NCBI GenBank assembly: GCA_022592435.1
Contig: JABYQS010000008.1
Location: 372,001 to 436,000 of the forward strand
Source: Cerioporus squamosus
Lineage: Eukaryota > Basidiomycota > Agaricomycetes > Polyporales > Polyporaceae
Reading direction: 5' to 3'
DNA length: 64,000 bases
Of the stretch, positions 35,654 through 47,578 are shown piece by piece (position 1 is the stretch's first letter; every line of letters starts with the position of its first letter). The notes below the pieces were generated by a model. That model saw only the letters and a program-made list of their open reading frames with translations, did not search any database and was not told the DNA's origin. The position numbers and the translations under genes are program-made.

Positions 35654-35867
35654 GTTCCCTCGTGTCTCGTGCCAGAAGTGCTGCTTGTACCCCGTCGCCG
35701 CGTGTGGTGGCTATACGGACCCCATCTTCTCCGTCTGCGTGTTCTGTCATGTGCTGCGCTATCTCGTCCTCAACGGCGAGTCCAATGTACCGCCGTCGTC
35801 GCTAACCGACTATACGAGCATTGTCTGTACAGTCTGCCTGCGAGGCTTGTGCTCTCCTGATGTATGA
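35654..35867 (+). CDS. Cys-rich frame between LINE ORF1 and ORF2
   Basis: In a different frame from ORF1, continuing past its stop, a stretch reads FPRVSCQKCC, then FSVCVFCHVL, then SIVCTVCLRGLCSPDV and stops at 35867. The three CxxC pairs look like a zinc-binding module. It has no good ATG of its own, so it would need a +1 frameshift, an extra splice at the end of ORF1, or reinitiation. The frame runs open well back into ORF1. It could equally be chance. Confidence 0.35.
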
Positions 35868-36014
35868 CTCCTTAGTACATCCAATTGATCTGGTACCCTG
35901 AATGGCTTCATCCGCGACAGCCGGTTGCTGTCTCAATCCAACTGGTTGGCTGCCAGGACGATCTAAACCCAGCAAGCTCCTACTATTACAACATATCAAC
36001 AATCACAACCTAGG

Positions 36015-39000
36015 ATGTACCCCCCGGCCTCCGGTCTTCGTGCCTCAGCCGCTCCTGATGGCCTTGGCGTCCTGGCCATTGTCCCTCGGCCAAATGATGG
36101 TCCTGCTGAGATTGGCAGTGGCCCGAGCACTGCGCGCTCCGCTGGAGAACCATCGCGCATGCGCGTGGGCCCTCCTGGCGCTAGTGCGCTCTCTGCTCGC
36201 TCCTCTCCTTCTGTTAGCTCTGTCTCGTCTATTCGCTCGCGGGGCGCCTTGAAAATTGCCTCGCTTAATATGAATGGTGCTGTTGCTCATCTCCGAAGCT
36301 CCTCCGGGAGTGACTCCCAAGATAAATGGCTGATGTTAAACCAGCTAATGAGGCAGGATCGGATAGCTGTCCTTGCCCTCCAAGAAACTCATTACACCAC
36401 GCAGCAAGCTGACAGGCTGAATAGCCTGTTCGAAGGCTTGATGCGAGTTTATGTCTCGCCGGACCCGGACTCGTCGAATGCTGCGCGGGGTGTCGCGTTT
36501 GCTGTTAATCTCAGAATTGTGAGAGATGACAGTGTAGTGCCCCGGATCTGCGTGCCGGGGCGTGCTATGGCTCTTTCTCTGACCAGGAGGAGAGGGTCCC
36601 TCATTACCCTCCTCAATGTATATGCGCCTAACTCCATGAATAAGAACATGGCGTTCTGGAAGTCACTCTGCGCACTTGCAGGTGAACCGGGTTGGGCAGC
36701 CCCGGACGTGCTTCTTGGTGACTTCAATATAGTGGAAGACTCGTCCGATAGGGCCCCTGCGCGCCCTGACAATGAGGGCGCGGTGCTGGCCCTCCAAGCG
36801 TTCTTGGTGAAACTGTCCCTTGTTGATGGATGGAGGGCGCGGAACGGTGCTTCACGCATGTTCTCGTTCCTCCAACTGTCGTCCGGAAGTCAGTCCCGGA
36901 TCGACCGGATCTATGTGTCCCGTTCTATTCTTCGTATGTCCCACTTGTGGGCTATATGCTCTTCCGGCGTGCCGACTGACCATTGTCTTGTCTCTGTTGC
37001 AGTTGCGGACTCTAACGCACCCACGAAAGGGCCGGGAAGGTGGAGGCTGCCTGACTCTCTCCTGAAGGACAGTGCGTTCCTCGAAGAAGCGCAACGACTG
37101 GGGCATGTGGTCCTTCTGAAGCCGTATCAAAATGGTAGTAGTGAGTACAAGGTGCAGCTCCGGCTGCATGACTACAAAGTGAGTGTGCTCCAGGCGGCTC
37201 GGTTGCGGGCAAAGGTGCTGACAGCTAAGTGGGACAAGCGGCTGGTGGCCCTGCGTGTTGATATCGCGACGGTTCTCCAGAATTGTGCTGTTCCCGCTGC
37301 CGAGCGCGCTGCAGAAGCGGCGTTGCTCCGGGATGAAGAAGGTCGACTTGCGCAGCGTAGGTTCCAGTCGTGCCGTGACCGCCTACAGCTTCGGGACAAA
37401 CTTGACGGCGAAACTGTCTCTCCCTACTGGATGAAAACGAATGGACCCTGCTCTGTCCAGGATCCGATCTACGAAATGCAGTTCCCAGGCCTGCCTACCG
37501 AACCGGTGCAGTATACGCGCGAATCTAAATGTATGGCGGAAATTGCTGGTGAGTTCTATGATGGATTGCAACCTGATCCTGACCCCTCCCGGCCCGAGCA
37601 GGAGGCGGCGATCCGTGAGGTACTGGCTGGTGACATCTCGGTCCTCTCGCAAGCTCAGAAAGAGGGGATGCAAGCCCCGCTGAAAAGGGGTGAGATTGAG
37701 TGTGCCCTGATTATGTCGGCCCCTCGGAAGGCCCCGGGTATGGATGGGCTGCCGGTGGAGTTCTGGGCAAGGATGCACAAGCTGTACCAGACGAAGTCAA
37801 AGAAGGGTAAGCCCGCGTTTGATGTTGTTTGCTTCCTAATGTGTGCGTTTAATAACATCGAGTTGTTAGGGGTTGTGGCTGGCACGGACTTTGCCAAGGG
37901 GTGGATCTGCCCCATATACAAATTGAAGGGTGACCCCCGGCAAGCCTGCAATTACCGGCCGATCACGGTCTTGAATACTGATTATAAGCTGATGACGAAG
38001 GCCCTCGCTGCTAGGTTGGCAGGCGTTGCGCCCTCCCTTGTTCATGCGGACCAGGCCGGTTTTGTGCCTGGCCGAAGAATCTTTGATCACACTCGTCTAG
38101 CGCAGTCGATGATTGACTATGCTGATATTTGCGAGGACGCAGGCGCGCTCGTGGCGCTGGATCAAGAAAAGGCATATGATCGTATAGATCATGCCTATCT
38201 CTGGGCGGTCCTCCGAAGAATGGGCTTCCCGGAACGCTTCATCTCTGTCATTCAGAACCTGTATGCAACGGGCGAAGAGCTTGGTGCTGGTAAATGGTAT
38301 GTGCAGCCCTGTCTTCTCAATTGTTAGGGGGGTCCGCCAAGGTGACCCCGTGTCTTGCATCCTGTTTGACCTCGCTATCGAGCCTTTGGCTATTGCGCTG
38401 CGAGCTGCACCTCTCCGAGGGTTCTCTGTCCCGGGGGTACGTGATCGTATCCTCACCGCTCTGTTTGCTGACGACACCACGGTTTATCTTAGTGCTCGTG
38501 ATGACTATGCTCTCATGTTGTCGGTCCTACGCCGCTGGTGCGCTGCGTCACGAGCGCGCTTTAACGCCGACAAGACCGAGTTGCTTCCCATTGGCCCGAA
38601 GGAATACAGAGATCGGGTTGTGGCGACCCGCTGTATAGGCAATGGAACGTCTCCAATTCCTCTTGATGTGAGGATCGTGCCTGATGGCACCGCCATACGC
38701 CTACTCGGCGCGTGGGTGGGCAATAATATCAGCCAGAAGTCGGTATGGCTGCCGATGCTCCGCAAGATTGAGGAGAACCTGGCGCGGTGGAATAGGCGGA
38801 AGCCTACGTTTAAGGGCAAAAAGCTAGTGGTCAGCCTTGAGGTCGGCAGTCGTACGCAGTATCTGGCCCGAGTACAAGGTATGCCGAAATCTGTTGAGGC
38901 TGACCTTACGAAACTTATTCGTAAGTTCTTATGGGGTGTGTCCGCAGGCACCCCGCCTGTTGCAATGAAAACTCTTTATGACCATCCGAGGAGCGGTGGC

Positions 39001-41821
39001 TTGGGTCTCCTTGACCTTGAGTCGCGCAATGAAGCTATCGATGTTATGTGGATTAAAGACTACCTAAACTTGTCTGCGACTCGCCCGCGATGGGCCTATA
39101 TAGTGTTACATCCCGTGCTCCAAGACACCCAACTCCGGACTCAACTCCGACCGGACTCCGGTTCATCCGTTGACTCATACTTACTTCCTCATCCTTTCGT
39201 TGTGACTCATCCTTACTACGATACTTACCCCTTACTATCCGCTCCCCTCGGACTCCGATCACCTCCGCAGTCCCGATAGTATTACCCGTTTGTATCCGCA
39301 CTTGTATCCACTTGTATCCGCACTTACCTCCATTTCCTATTGGCTACTTACTTGCTTCCGCCTTGGCACCGGACTCCGACTCCTGTCTCTACTTTTAGCT
39401 TACCCCTTTCGGACCTCCGGACTTTAGTATTTAAGTCTGCTTGTATTCTCCCTTAGACCTCAGTTCTGATATCTCGTTTACTTCCCTCTTATCCTTCTCG
39501 GTATCAACAACTCAATCTATTGCCTTCTCTTCTGAAATCCGTCCGCACCTTCGTCCGGACTTCCGACCTCCGACCTCCGACCTCCGTCTTCCGACTCTGG
39601 TCATTCGGCTTCTGACTCTCTGGTTTCCTCTCTGCTTGACTTCCTCCATCGTTGCTTGCTCCGGTATAAACTCCGGAGTTCTGTTCCTTTGCAAATAGAA
39701 GACACCTTGCGTCTCCTCAGGGCGTTGGTCAATAACTTCGCCGAAGTCTTCACCTCCGCGCTGCCTTCGGACTTCGGACTTCGGACTTCCTTTCGGAGTT
39801 TGACTTGGCACGCACAGTCTTAACATATAGCAGATGTTCTACTAGCGAATGCCGTCATGGCAGATTCGCGGAGGTTCGACCGTGCAGCGCGAGTGAATGT
39901 GTTCCTGCAGTCTTGGCAGGTGAGCCTGTCTACGGTGGTTAGGCTTCCGGAATACCTCCGCTCAATGATTAGAACTGCCCGGAAGTTCGGGGTGCGCTTC
40001 GATGCGCTGGACCCCTGCGACGCCATAAAGGATGCTCTCCCGTTCTGGAGGCATTTTGCGTTGGCCGATGACCTGAGGCACATAACTTCGAAGTCTGTAA
40101 GGTGCCTGATGGTGTCGCATGGTGTGCTAGAGGTGGGGCAAGCCTGTCGCGTTGTCACAAGGCTGAATAGTGTTGGTGCACCGAGTGCGCACCGGCCAAC
40201 AAATGCCTGTTTGTGTGCTGACTGCGCCGCTGATAAGGCTGCGGGTTGTGATAATCCGCACCGTTGTGCACTAGCTGCGCGAAGGCTTCTCAAAAAAATC
40301 CAACCTAGGTGGGCCGCTGGCCCTCTTCGGCTATCAGATGGGCTGAGTCTCACGACAAGGAGAATAGCGGCGAATGTTGAGAAGGCGGTCGATGATGGGA
40401 GGGTCCTGTTCGACCCGTCAATACAGGCGCGCCTTCCCCTTGCTAGCCACTTCCGGGTCTTCAATGCTGGAGTGTGTAGTGGTGGCGCGGTTGTGCGTCG
40501 CTGCCCGCCCCGGGGTGTATCTGTCCCTAGTGAAGAAACTGAAGTATATACTGACGGCTCGTGTGACAAGAATGAATCTGCTAATGCCGTGGCTGCTGGT
40601 GGCATGTGGTTTGGAGAGAATAATGGGCGGAATGTGTCCTCCCTTGTTCCGGGGCCCGTTCATAGTAACCAAGCTGCTGAGCTGTATGCTGTTAGTATGG
40701 CCGCTGTCGCGGTTCCCCCGTTTGCTCCGCTGCACGTTGTTACGGACTCAAAATATGTGCTGAAAGGACTCATGGTTCATTACCGTGAATGGGAGGCGTG
40801 TGGGTGGTTTGGCGTTGAGAACTCGCATGTGATCCGCGATGTGCTGGCGCGCCTTCGGGCGAGAAGCGCGCCAACAACCTTTAGGTGGGTGAAAGGCCAC
40901 TCCGGTGACCCAGGAAATGAAGGTGCTGATGCTCTGGCCAAAGACGCGGTACGAGCAATGCGAGCTTCAGCTCTCCCGCTGCCACCTCTCAAGTTTGTGG
41001 CAACGGGTGCTGCGCTGACGGTGGTGTCCCAAAAGTTAGCGTATGGTATGATAAGAAAATCTAGGAAGCCGGACTGTAGACTTACGACGCGTCGGAACTT
41101 GGATCTAGCAACGGATGCAATTGATAGTGTGTCGGGGATGCGTCCCTCTGAAGGGGCGCTTTGGATGGGTATATGGCGGCTTGACGCTGACAGGCCTGTA
41201 AGGGTGTTCTGGTGGAAGATGGTGCATGGGGCGCACCGGCTGGGAAAGTACTGGAATAATGTCAGGGGTTGCACGGATAGAGTGTCATGCAAATACTGTG
41301 GGGCACTCGAAACAATGAGCCACATACTATGTGAGTGTAGTAGTCCGTGGCGTGTTGCGCTATGGACAGAAGCTGTTGGTCTCTTGGAGAAAAGAGGAAT
41401 CTCGGTGGATCATGTGTCATTCGGGAGCATTCTTGCTTTGGGCTCTCTTGTCCTGCCTAGACGGGAAGCCCCGGCGGCGGCTGCTGATGTCAGGTTGACA
41501 AGAATTGTCCTGGCTGAACTCACGTATCTCATATGGGTGCTTAGGTGTGAGTGGACTATTGGCAGAGAGGGTGAAATGAGTCGCCTGTTCTCGGTCCATG
41601 AAGTACTGAATCGCTGGTACTGGCGGATAAATCGATGTTTGCGGTTTGATGTGTTGATGACCCGAAGGGCCAAAGGGAGGTGGACGCCTCCCAAGGACTA
41701 TGTCCTTGCCACATGGCGGGGCTTAATTTCCTGTTCCGGTGATGAGCCGGCGGACTGGATGTCTCTGTCAGAGGTTTTAGTGGGTAGGTCTGGCGCTGCT
41801 GTCCGACGAGGTGTTGGATGA
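36015..41821 (+). CDS. LINE ORF2: endonuclease, reverse transcriptase, RNase H (broken)
   Basis: Polyprotein for target-primed reverse transcription. AP-like endonuclease motifs run from about residue 80: LKIASLNMNG, LALQETHY, LLGDFNIV, SRIDRIYVS and TDHCLVSV. Reverse transcriptase follows: KAPGMDGLPVEFW, NYRPITVLN, motif A ALDQEKAYDRIDH, VRQGDPVS, and the catalytic FADDTT. RNase H has YTDGSC, AAELYA, VTDSKY and NEGADALAKD, and the C-terminus has a finger CKYCGALETMSHILCEC. Two breaks: one extra G at 38270-38272, where the frame must switch from NLYAT to AKSLVLVNG, and the LTR at 39104-39825 inserted in the codon after WAYI. Removing the LTR plus one 5-bp duplication restores the frame exactly. 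Allowing for both gives about 1692 aa. An ATG at 39857 makes the RNase H part look like a separate gene, which it is not. Confidence 0.92.
39099..39103 (+). repeat. 5' target-site duplication of the solo LTR
   Basis: TATAG directly before TGTTAC; the same five bases follow the LTR at 39826-39830. Five bp is the usual duplication length for LTR retrotransposons. Confidence 0.9.
39104..39825. mobile_element. Solo LTR (722 bp) nested in LINE ORF2
   Basis: Begins TGTTAC and ends TTAACA, so it has the TG...CA ends and a short terminal inverted repeat (TGTTA/TAACA) of LTR retrotransposons. It is flanked by TATAG duplications. No gag, protease or integrase frame lies inside, so it is what remains after LTR-LTR recombination. 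TATTTAAG near 39430 could be the TATA box. A CCGACCT tandem repeat lies near 39566-39590. Gypsy versus Copia cannot be told from the LTR alone. Confidence 0.9.
39826..39830 (+). repeat. 3' target-site duplication of the solo LTR
   Basis: TATAG copy that matches 39099-39103. The following CAGATG continues ORF2 in frame with the codon cut at 39103. Confidence 0.9.
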
Positions 41822-41946
41822 AGCCGGGAGTCCCACACTGCAATTGCGTGCGTAACGCATTTCCTCTGGGTGACTGGAAATTCCGATAAACCCTGCTATG
41901 CTCCTCTGATTGCGCGAATGTTGCTATTCTGAAGAGTCTGCACCTC

Positions 41947-41964
41947 AAAAAAAAAAAAAAAAAA
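41947..41964 (+). other. Poly(A) tail of the LINE
   Basis: Eighteen consecutive A's, about 125 nt after the ORF2 stop, directly followed by the 3' target-site duplication. This orients the element and marks its 3' end. Confidence 0.95.
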
Positions 41965-41974
41965 TAGCAGACGC
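41962..41974 (+). repeat. 3' target-site duplication of the LINE
   Basis: AAATAGCAGACGC, identical to 30962-30974. The host sequence resumes with CGTAATCAGTTCGG. The three leading A's overlap the poly(A) tail. Confidence 0.92.
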
Positions 41975-43340
41975 CGTAATCAGTTCGGTTCTGTGAAGTG
42001 AACCGGACTAGTCAAGTTGAACCGATTTCCCTCACAATAACTCATAACAACTGTCCTTACGTCGCGCGACCTCGCGCGACTCAGCAAGCGAACTTATCAA
42101 ACTTTTATCTGCCAGTCAGCAACCAGCCGACTTGAACTGCCAGCTCAAGCTTACCCTCTGGCAGTTACAATCAGTTGTCGTACCGTTTCACCCCGCTTGG
42201 CGATGAACGGGACGATGTGTCGTAGACAAAGGTATGGAGTCCGTGTTGGGACGTCTCGAAAGTCGCGTACTTACCATCCGACCGGTCTAGTATGTACCAT
42301 CCGGGCTCGGTTTCCAATCATATCCACCAGGACCACATCGAAACCTGTCTCGCGTTCAGAACCGAGGTACACGCTAAAGATAGAGAACACTCTACCTTAC
42401 TCCGACTCAGCGCTGTTGATCATGTCGCAGTAACAACTATGTCGATCGGATGCCCGCATGCCACAAGCCTGCCGCCCAGTGAGTTCAAAGTGCCTGCGCA
42501 CAGTCCGCGGTGAAACATAGAAGCCTGGCAGCGGCAAGATTCGGACTCTAACTCAGTCAGCTTTCGCCGAATAGCGAATATGTCTCTTTCCAGGGATTGT
42601 GCCGGGCGATCGTCTCGCCATGCCGATATCTTTCTCTCCAAGACGATCGGCCTGGGTTGTCTCAACGCAAGTATGAGAGGCCCCCTTTCGCGATGACGAG
42701 TCTCTCGATGTGTTAGACTCTGCGCGTTACAACTCCGGCGCCCTTCGTGGGCTCAGAGTAAGCTTTACCATCGCCCCAGTTAACAGTTCATCTTCGCCCT
42801 AGCGGACCTTTGGGCATGTATGAGGCGATAGAGCATTCAGCGAAGACCTTCTACTTCCCAGTGAGCATACAACACTTCTCAGATAAACCCACCTGACGTC
42901 ATTAATTCTTTGAAGGTACACCACGACACATCCGAGGTAGGGTAGAATCCCAATCTACCTGAGCAGTAAATCCGCGTGCCCTCCTGGTTGTCAAGCGTCT
43001 TCCAGCATCTTTGAGCCCCATTTCACCACCCGGACTCCCCAGACCTTGTTGATACTCCTCGGAGAAGCCAAGCTTGTCCTTCCGAGACGACCTGATGTGC
43101 TCGGCACAGCGTTCGGGACGGTGCCCCTTGAACCCCTTCTCGACTTTTCACCGGCAGGATGCTAAGTGACATCCAGGGAACCAACTGGCCATTCACGTTA
43201 TGAGGCTGTTAGAGGTCGCTCCGGCCTTCGGGGCGACTATGTCCCACTTCCTGCAAGGTGGTTATAAGTTAGGGTGTGCCGCGAGGAATACTCCCGGAGT
43301 TGCTCCTCACCGATAAACGTACAGTGCCCTTTCCGCCCGC
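41975..43340. other. Intergenic; promoter side of the ACS transporter
   Basis: About 1.4 kb of host sequence between the LINE and the MFS gene. I see no gene. The last few hundred bases should be the transporter promoter; no TATA box stands out. Confidence 0.45.
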
Positions 43341-45517
43341 ATGTCTTCATCCGACCGCGATCAGGAGGCTGTCGAGACCGGTGACGAGAAGTCGATCACT
43401 CACCTCGAGTACGCTCCAGCTGTACTCGGCGACGCGGAGTCTCACAATGCGCCTCCTCATCTGGCGAAGCTATGGAGGAAGCTGGACCTCCTCGTGCTCC
43501 CCATGATCAGCATCATCTACTTCATGTTCTCATTGGTGCGTACGTGCTTTGCGTATCAGTCGGCCATGATGCTGATAGGAATTGTATACAGGATCGTTAC
43601 AGTATCGGTAACGCTCGCGTTGCGGGGATGCAAGACGCACTTCATATCACCGATGATCAGGTGCATCTGAAGTTTATTCTCGTATTCATCCGCGCCGGTT
43701 GACACGTTGTATACCACAGTACAGCATCGCGCTCACAGCGCAGTTGATGTGAGCGTATATCGCCTTTGTGAGGGCCTTTACTCACCGTCATCTGCTGCGG
43801 ATGTAGACCCCAGATGCTCGTACAGATCCCGTCAAACCACTTGCTCATCGTGGGTAGTCACGCAAACGTCTCACGCAGCTCCGCGTTGATTGTGAAATAG
43901 GTCGTTGGGCCGCGTATTGTTATGCCGACTATGATACTATGTGGTGGTGTTGTTTGCGTGCTTCAAGGTATTTCGCCAATCACCCTTGATGCTATTCAGT
44001 TGCTCACTTCAGACGCAGGCTGTATGACCAACTTCGCCGGACTCGTAGCATGTCGGTTCTTCATTGGGTTCTTCCAAGGTGAGCCTCCTCCTAGCCGGGA
44101 TTTTGTGGTGTCGACGCTCAAAGTTTGTGGTAGGCGGTCTGCTTCCCGGCGTGTCTCTTTACCTAGCTTCCTTCTATCCTCGCCGCAAGCTACAACTCCG
44201 GTATGTCGTTCTCGTTCATTGAGGGCGAGGACTACACTCACAAACCCGGATTCTAGCATCGCCATCATGCACTCCGCTCTCGCAAGCGCCTCTGCTTTCT
44301 CCGGCTTGCTTTCAGCCGCTATCATCCACATGGATGGTATTGCTGACAAGCCAGGCTGGGCATGGATTTTCCTGTTGGTAAGTCACTCCACCTTCGGTGG
44401 TTGTCCAAGCGATCTTAATCATGCAATATAAACCAGGAGGGCCTGTTCGTCGTCGTCGTCGCACTCGTTGCATTCTTCCTCCTGCCGGACTCTCCAACAA
44501 CAGTGCTGTTCTTCAAGGACTCGGAGAAGGCCCTCGTCGCAGACGCTCTCCGGGAAGACGGCATTCTTGTCCAAGGCGATGAGAAGGGCTACTTCTGGCC
44601 TGAGTTCCGCCTCATCTTCACGCAACCGCACATTCTTTTGCTTGTCCTGGTGGATATGTTTTACGGTACGTGCCATTGCCTGAAGCTTATGCGTCGTGTC
44701 CTAAAGAACGAGTAGATTCCACGCTAACGAGTCTCGGAACGTAAGTGCAGAGTTATCCTGTCCCCCGGATGCAACGCTGACTCCGTGCCATAGCTTCCTT
44801 CCGAGCATCGTCGCCAGCCTTGGGTTCGAAGGCTCCATCGCACAGCTGATGACCGTACCTCCCTTCGCCGTCAGCGCCGTCTGTACGTAACCTCTTGTGG
44901 TACTCGTGCTTCTCCATGCTCAACAGCCTTGCTAGTGGCTATCTCCACTGCGCTCCTTGCTGATCGCTACGCCGTGCGGGGCTTGACGATGATCGTATTG
45001 GGTACTATGGCCGCCATCGGCTTCGCAATGTTCCTGGGCAAGTCCGTCTTCTATTCTGCAGACCGATCATTGGCTAACCCATACGTTCCCTGCGCTCCTC
45101 TCAGTATCTTACGACAACGGCATCCGATACGGCTCGCTCTTCCTCGCAGTCCCCGGTGTGTTCTGCATCGGGCCCCCACTTGGTGCGTGGATCGCGAACA
45201 ACACCGCGCCCCTCGTCCGCCGTGCGACCGCACTCGCGCTCGCCTCGACCATCCGGAACATCGGGTCCATCCTCTCGATGTGGTTGTTCGGCTCGATCTC
45301 TGCGCCGCCACGCTATACGTCAGCGACGATCACGCTGCTGGCGTTCCAAGTCGGGACGGTGGTGTGCGTCCTGGGCGCGCTGGTGCATATTGCGAGGGAG
45401 AACAAGAGGAAGGCGGGCATGCGGGTCGAGTGGAGGGCATGTCATGGGATGACGGTGGACCCTCTGCGTGAGGTCCCTCTGAGGAATGAGAGTATCTGGT
45501 ACGAATATGTCATGTAG
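43341..45517 (+). CDS. MFS transporter, anion:cation symporter (Dal5/Tna1-like) family
   Basis: Plasma-membrane importer expected to take up an organic anion or vitamin-like substrate by proton symport; the substrate is not predictable. Start MSSSDRDQEAVETGDE at 43341, stop TAG at 45517. At least ten introns, the first at 43536. Spliced signatures in order: LPMISIIYFMFSLDRYSIGN, ARVAGMQDALHITDDQ, QIPSNHLLIV, FAGLVACRFFIGFFQGG, LLPGVSLYLASFYPRRK, ADKPGWAWIFLLEGLF, LLPDSPTTVLFFKDSEK, and a C-terminal half ending GPPLGAWIANNTAPLVRRA then SIWYEYVM. These fit the twelve-helix ACS family. One intron (45038-45104) uses a GC donor (GCAAGT), needed to join MFL to VSYDNGIRYG. No frame break was found. 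Confidence 0.88.
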
Positions 45518-46130
45518 GCTGTTGTAACTAGGGGTATCATACGAGTGTCGCGTCCGAACATGGAACCTTATGGCATCACACCACTATGACGCAGACTCTG
45601 CTGTATGCTAGTGACTGCTGTCAACGGTCCACGAGGTCGGGATAGTGTTGGCACTCATTGCGAGTGCCACGATATTCGGGTGGCACTTGGCCTGAGAGCT
45701 GTTATTTGGGCTCATCTGTGTCGGAATAGATATCCTCAGTAAACGACGTCAATCCGAGACCTGCGGACGGACGGGCTTACTAACGGTGACGTGAACGCGC
45801 TGTTCTGCAAGTGCGTGAGGCGCAGCAATGCCGTCAGCGGTGCCCGGCGACTAGTGTGGATGTCGAAAAGATGCTATGGCGCCACCACGCAGAAATTAGG
45901 TGGATCCTTATCCCTCATCGTTGCGTCTCCTCAGATCGTTACACGTTGCAAAGCGTGCCGAGCGGCGAGACCCCGAGCCGATCACCTTGGACCTTGGGCT
46001 AAAGAACATCATGAGTGCCAGACCGTTGGCTTGCTTGTTAGTAGAGCTCTATCAGCGAAGAAGATGCGGGTACCAACTCACAGACGGAGTGTGATCGACT
46101 ACGAGGTATGCGTCGTCCGAGGAGCATGCC
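45518..46130. other. Convergent intergenic region
   Basis: About 600 bp between the ends of the ACS transporter (+) and seven-helix copy B (-). It presumably contains both 3' untranslated regions. I see nothing else. Confidence 0.5.
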
Positions 46131-47578
46131 TCATTGTTCAGTGTTCTGCGTCTCGTGTCCCATTTCCATGTCCTGGATAGTAGAGGCTACTGGCTGCTCG
46201 ACTTCTGTGCAACGATCCCTCCGGAACTGCAGGGACCTGGAGATCGACGGGTTATTCGCCGACATGAGCTGCGTGTCCCTTGCGCGCACAATGAGCATCG
46301 AAAACACGATAGCCTGAGGATGCAAGGTCGGACAAAAAAATGTTCGTCTGAGTAAGGCACTCTACGCTGACCCGGTTCATTGTACGCACGGATATTGCTG
46401 GAAACTGGAGGGTGGGCGAGTGAGCACCTGGAATTGCCAGGTGAGACGAAGATGGGAGGGCAACATACCGGATCCACAAGTATGAAGAAGACACTGGTCC
46501 GACTGCTGAGTATAAGAGCAAGGATGTACGCACAGTAAATCGCCGCTGCGGTCGAGAGAGGTTGAACCGTGTTCCTTCAGCAGCGATGTACAACATGTAG
46601 CGCACCTGACTGTATCAGCACTTCGAGTACTCGGCTCATCACCGAACCCCCAGACGGGTAATCTGAACAGGAGGAGACCCGGAAGACACCCGCTGAGATT
46701 CTCCATATTTGCCAGCATATGAGGCCTCCGGCGCGGTGAATTGTTAGGCTCCAACTGAGCGAGCACGCGGAATCGACCCACCGGAACATATCACGTTCAG
46801 ACAGAAGGTGGTGATGAAGTAGTACTGAAGTGTGTACGTGCTGATCAGGCCAGACGCCTGTATCTTTCCGAGCGGGAGGGCCGCCAGAGCAAGAGCTCCA
46901 AACGCTGTCGAGGACTTGTGGTGTCAGTGCGCTGTGAGCAGTTGGCGAGAGTTATGACTCGGAGAGACTGACCGAGGTTCACTAGAACGAGACAGCTGGG
47001 GACTGCGATCATCTTCATGCTCATCTCCCAGATGACATAAGTCCGGAATATCTAGGATGCGTACGCATGAGGTAATGGCGATGAGGGAGACTCGGCATGC
47101 TTACGATGATTGTGTCCAAAATGAGAGGGAGAACGACGTTTATAACGTCCTTTGTGATGTTCAGGGTCGTTCTTGCGTCCAGGTAATAAGTGAGTGGATC
47201 GGCGAGTTGGCCCGCCTTGACATGAAACGCCTGGTATGCTCGCGCAAGCCCAAGCGCGACGTCCTGGGCGCTAGAAGGTCAGCCTTACCCGTGGGTTTGC
47301 CATTGGGCATAAAGACGTACGCTCATCGTCAGAACGAAGATAAGAGCGCATGCGATTGGGAGCCATCGTGGAGAGGACCGTGCCTTCCAATCTCGCCGCA
47401 AGACGGTCGCGCACTTGGGGACATACATCAAGTACGCTCCTGGAGGAACAGCGCTGCACTTTCAGGTGGCATGACGGCGAATAACACAACACTCACCGGT
47501 GGCAAGCAATTGCAGCCATAGGCCAATAAGTTCTGCGGTAGCAATGTTGAGCTGTCCGGTGGTGAGATTGGGCTCAGC
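46131..47578 (-). CDS. Seven-helix membrane protein, family copy B
   Basis: Same family as copy A. Start ATG 47578 (MAEPNLTTGQLNIATAELIG), end at 46131 (HETQNTEQ). Exons by alignment to the other copies give AELIGLWLQLLATGAYLMYV, then RWLPIACALIFVLTMS, AQDVALGLARAYQAF, DVINVVLPLILDTII, LICWQIWRIS, RVLEVLIQSG and AIVFSMLIVRAR. The first helix and the ICWxIWR and MLIVRAR signatures are kept, while helix 3 and the loops have diverged and the tail lacks the IDLERVVHT motif of copies A and C. It is the most divergent of the five copies. No internal stop was seen in the exons I assembled, though the 46800-47040 part was checked less closely. Confidence 0.7.

Larger units (their letters stand above)
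30975..41964 (+). mobile_element. Full-length Tad-like non-LTR retrotransposon (LINE), about 11 kb
   Basis: The element runs from GGGGGAACC, just after the 5' duplication, to an 18-nt poly(A) tail at 41947-41964, just before the 3' duplication. It holds an upstream ORF (ORF0), a gag-like ORF1 with a CCHC knuckle, and an ORF2 with AP-endonuclease, reverse transcriptase, RNase H and a C-terminal Cys/His finger. That domain order fits the Tad-like fungal LINEs. Without the nested 722-bp LTR and its 5-bp duplication, the element is about 10.26 kb, which is long for a LINE. Exact duplications and an uninterrupted tail point to a fairly recent insertion. This copy is probably dead, because ORF2 has an extra base near 38271 and the LTR insertion. 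Confidence 0.93.

Noticed and set aside
39857..41821. Separate RNase H gene starting at 39857
   Set aside because: Codons upstream to 39831 continue ORF2, and the frame joins exactly to the RT part when the solo LTR and one duplication are removed.
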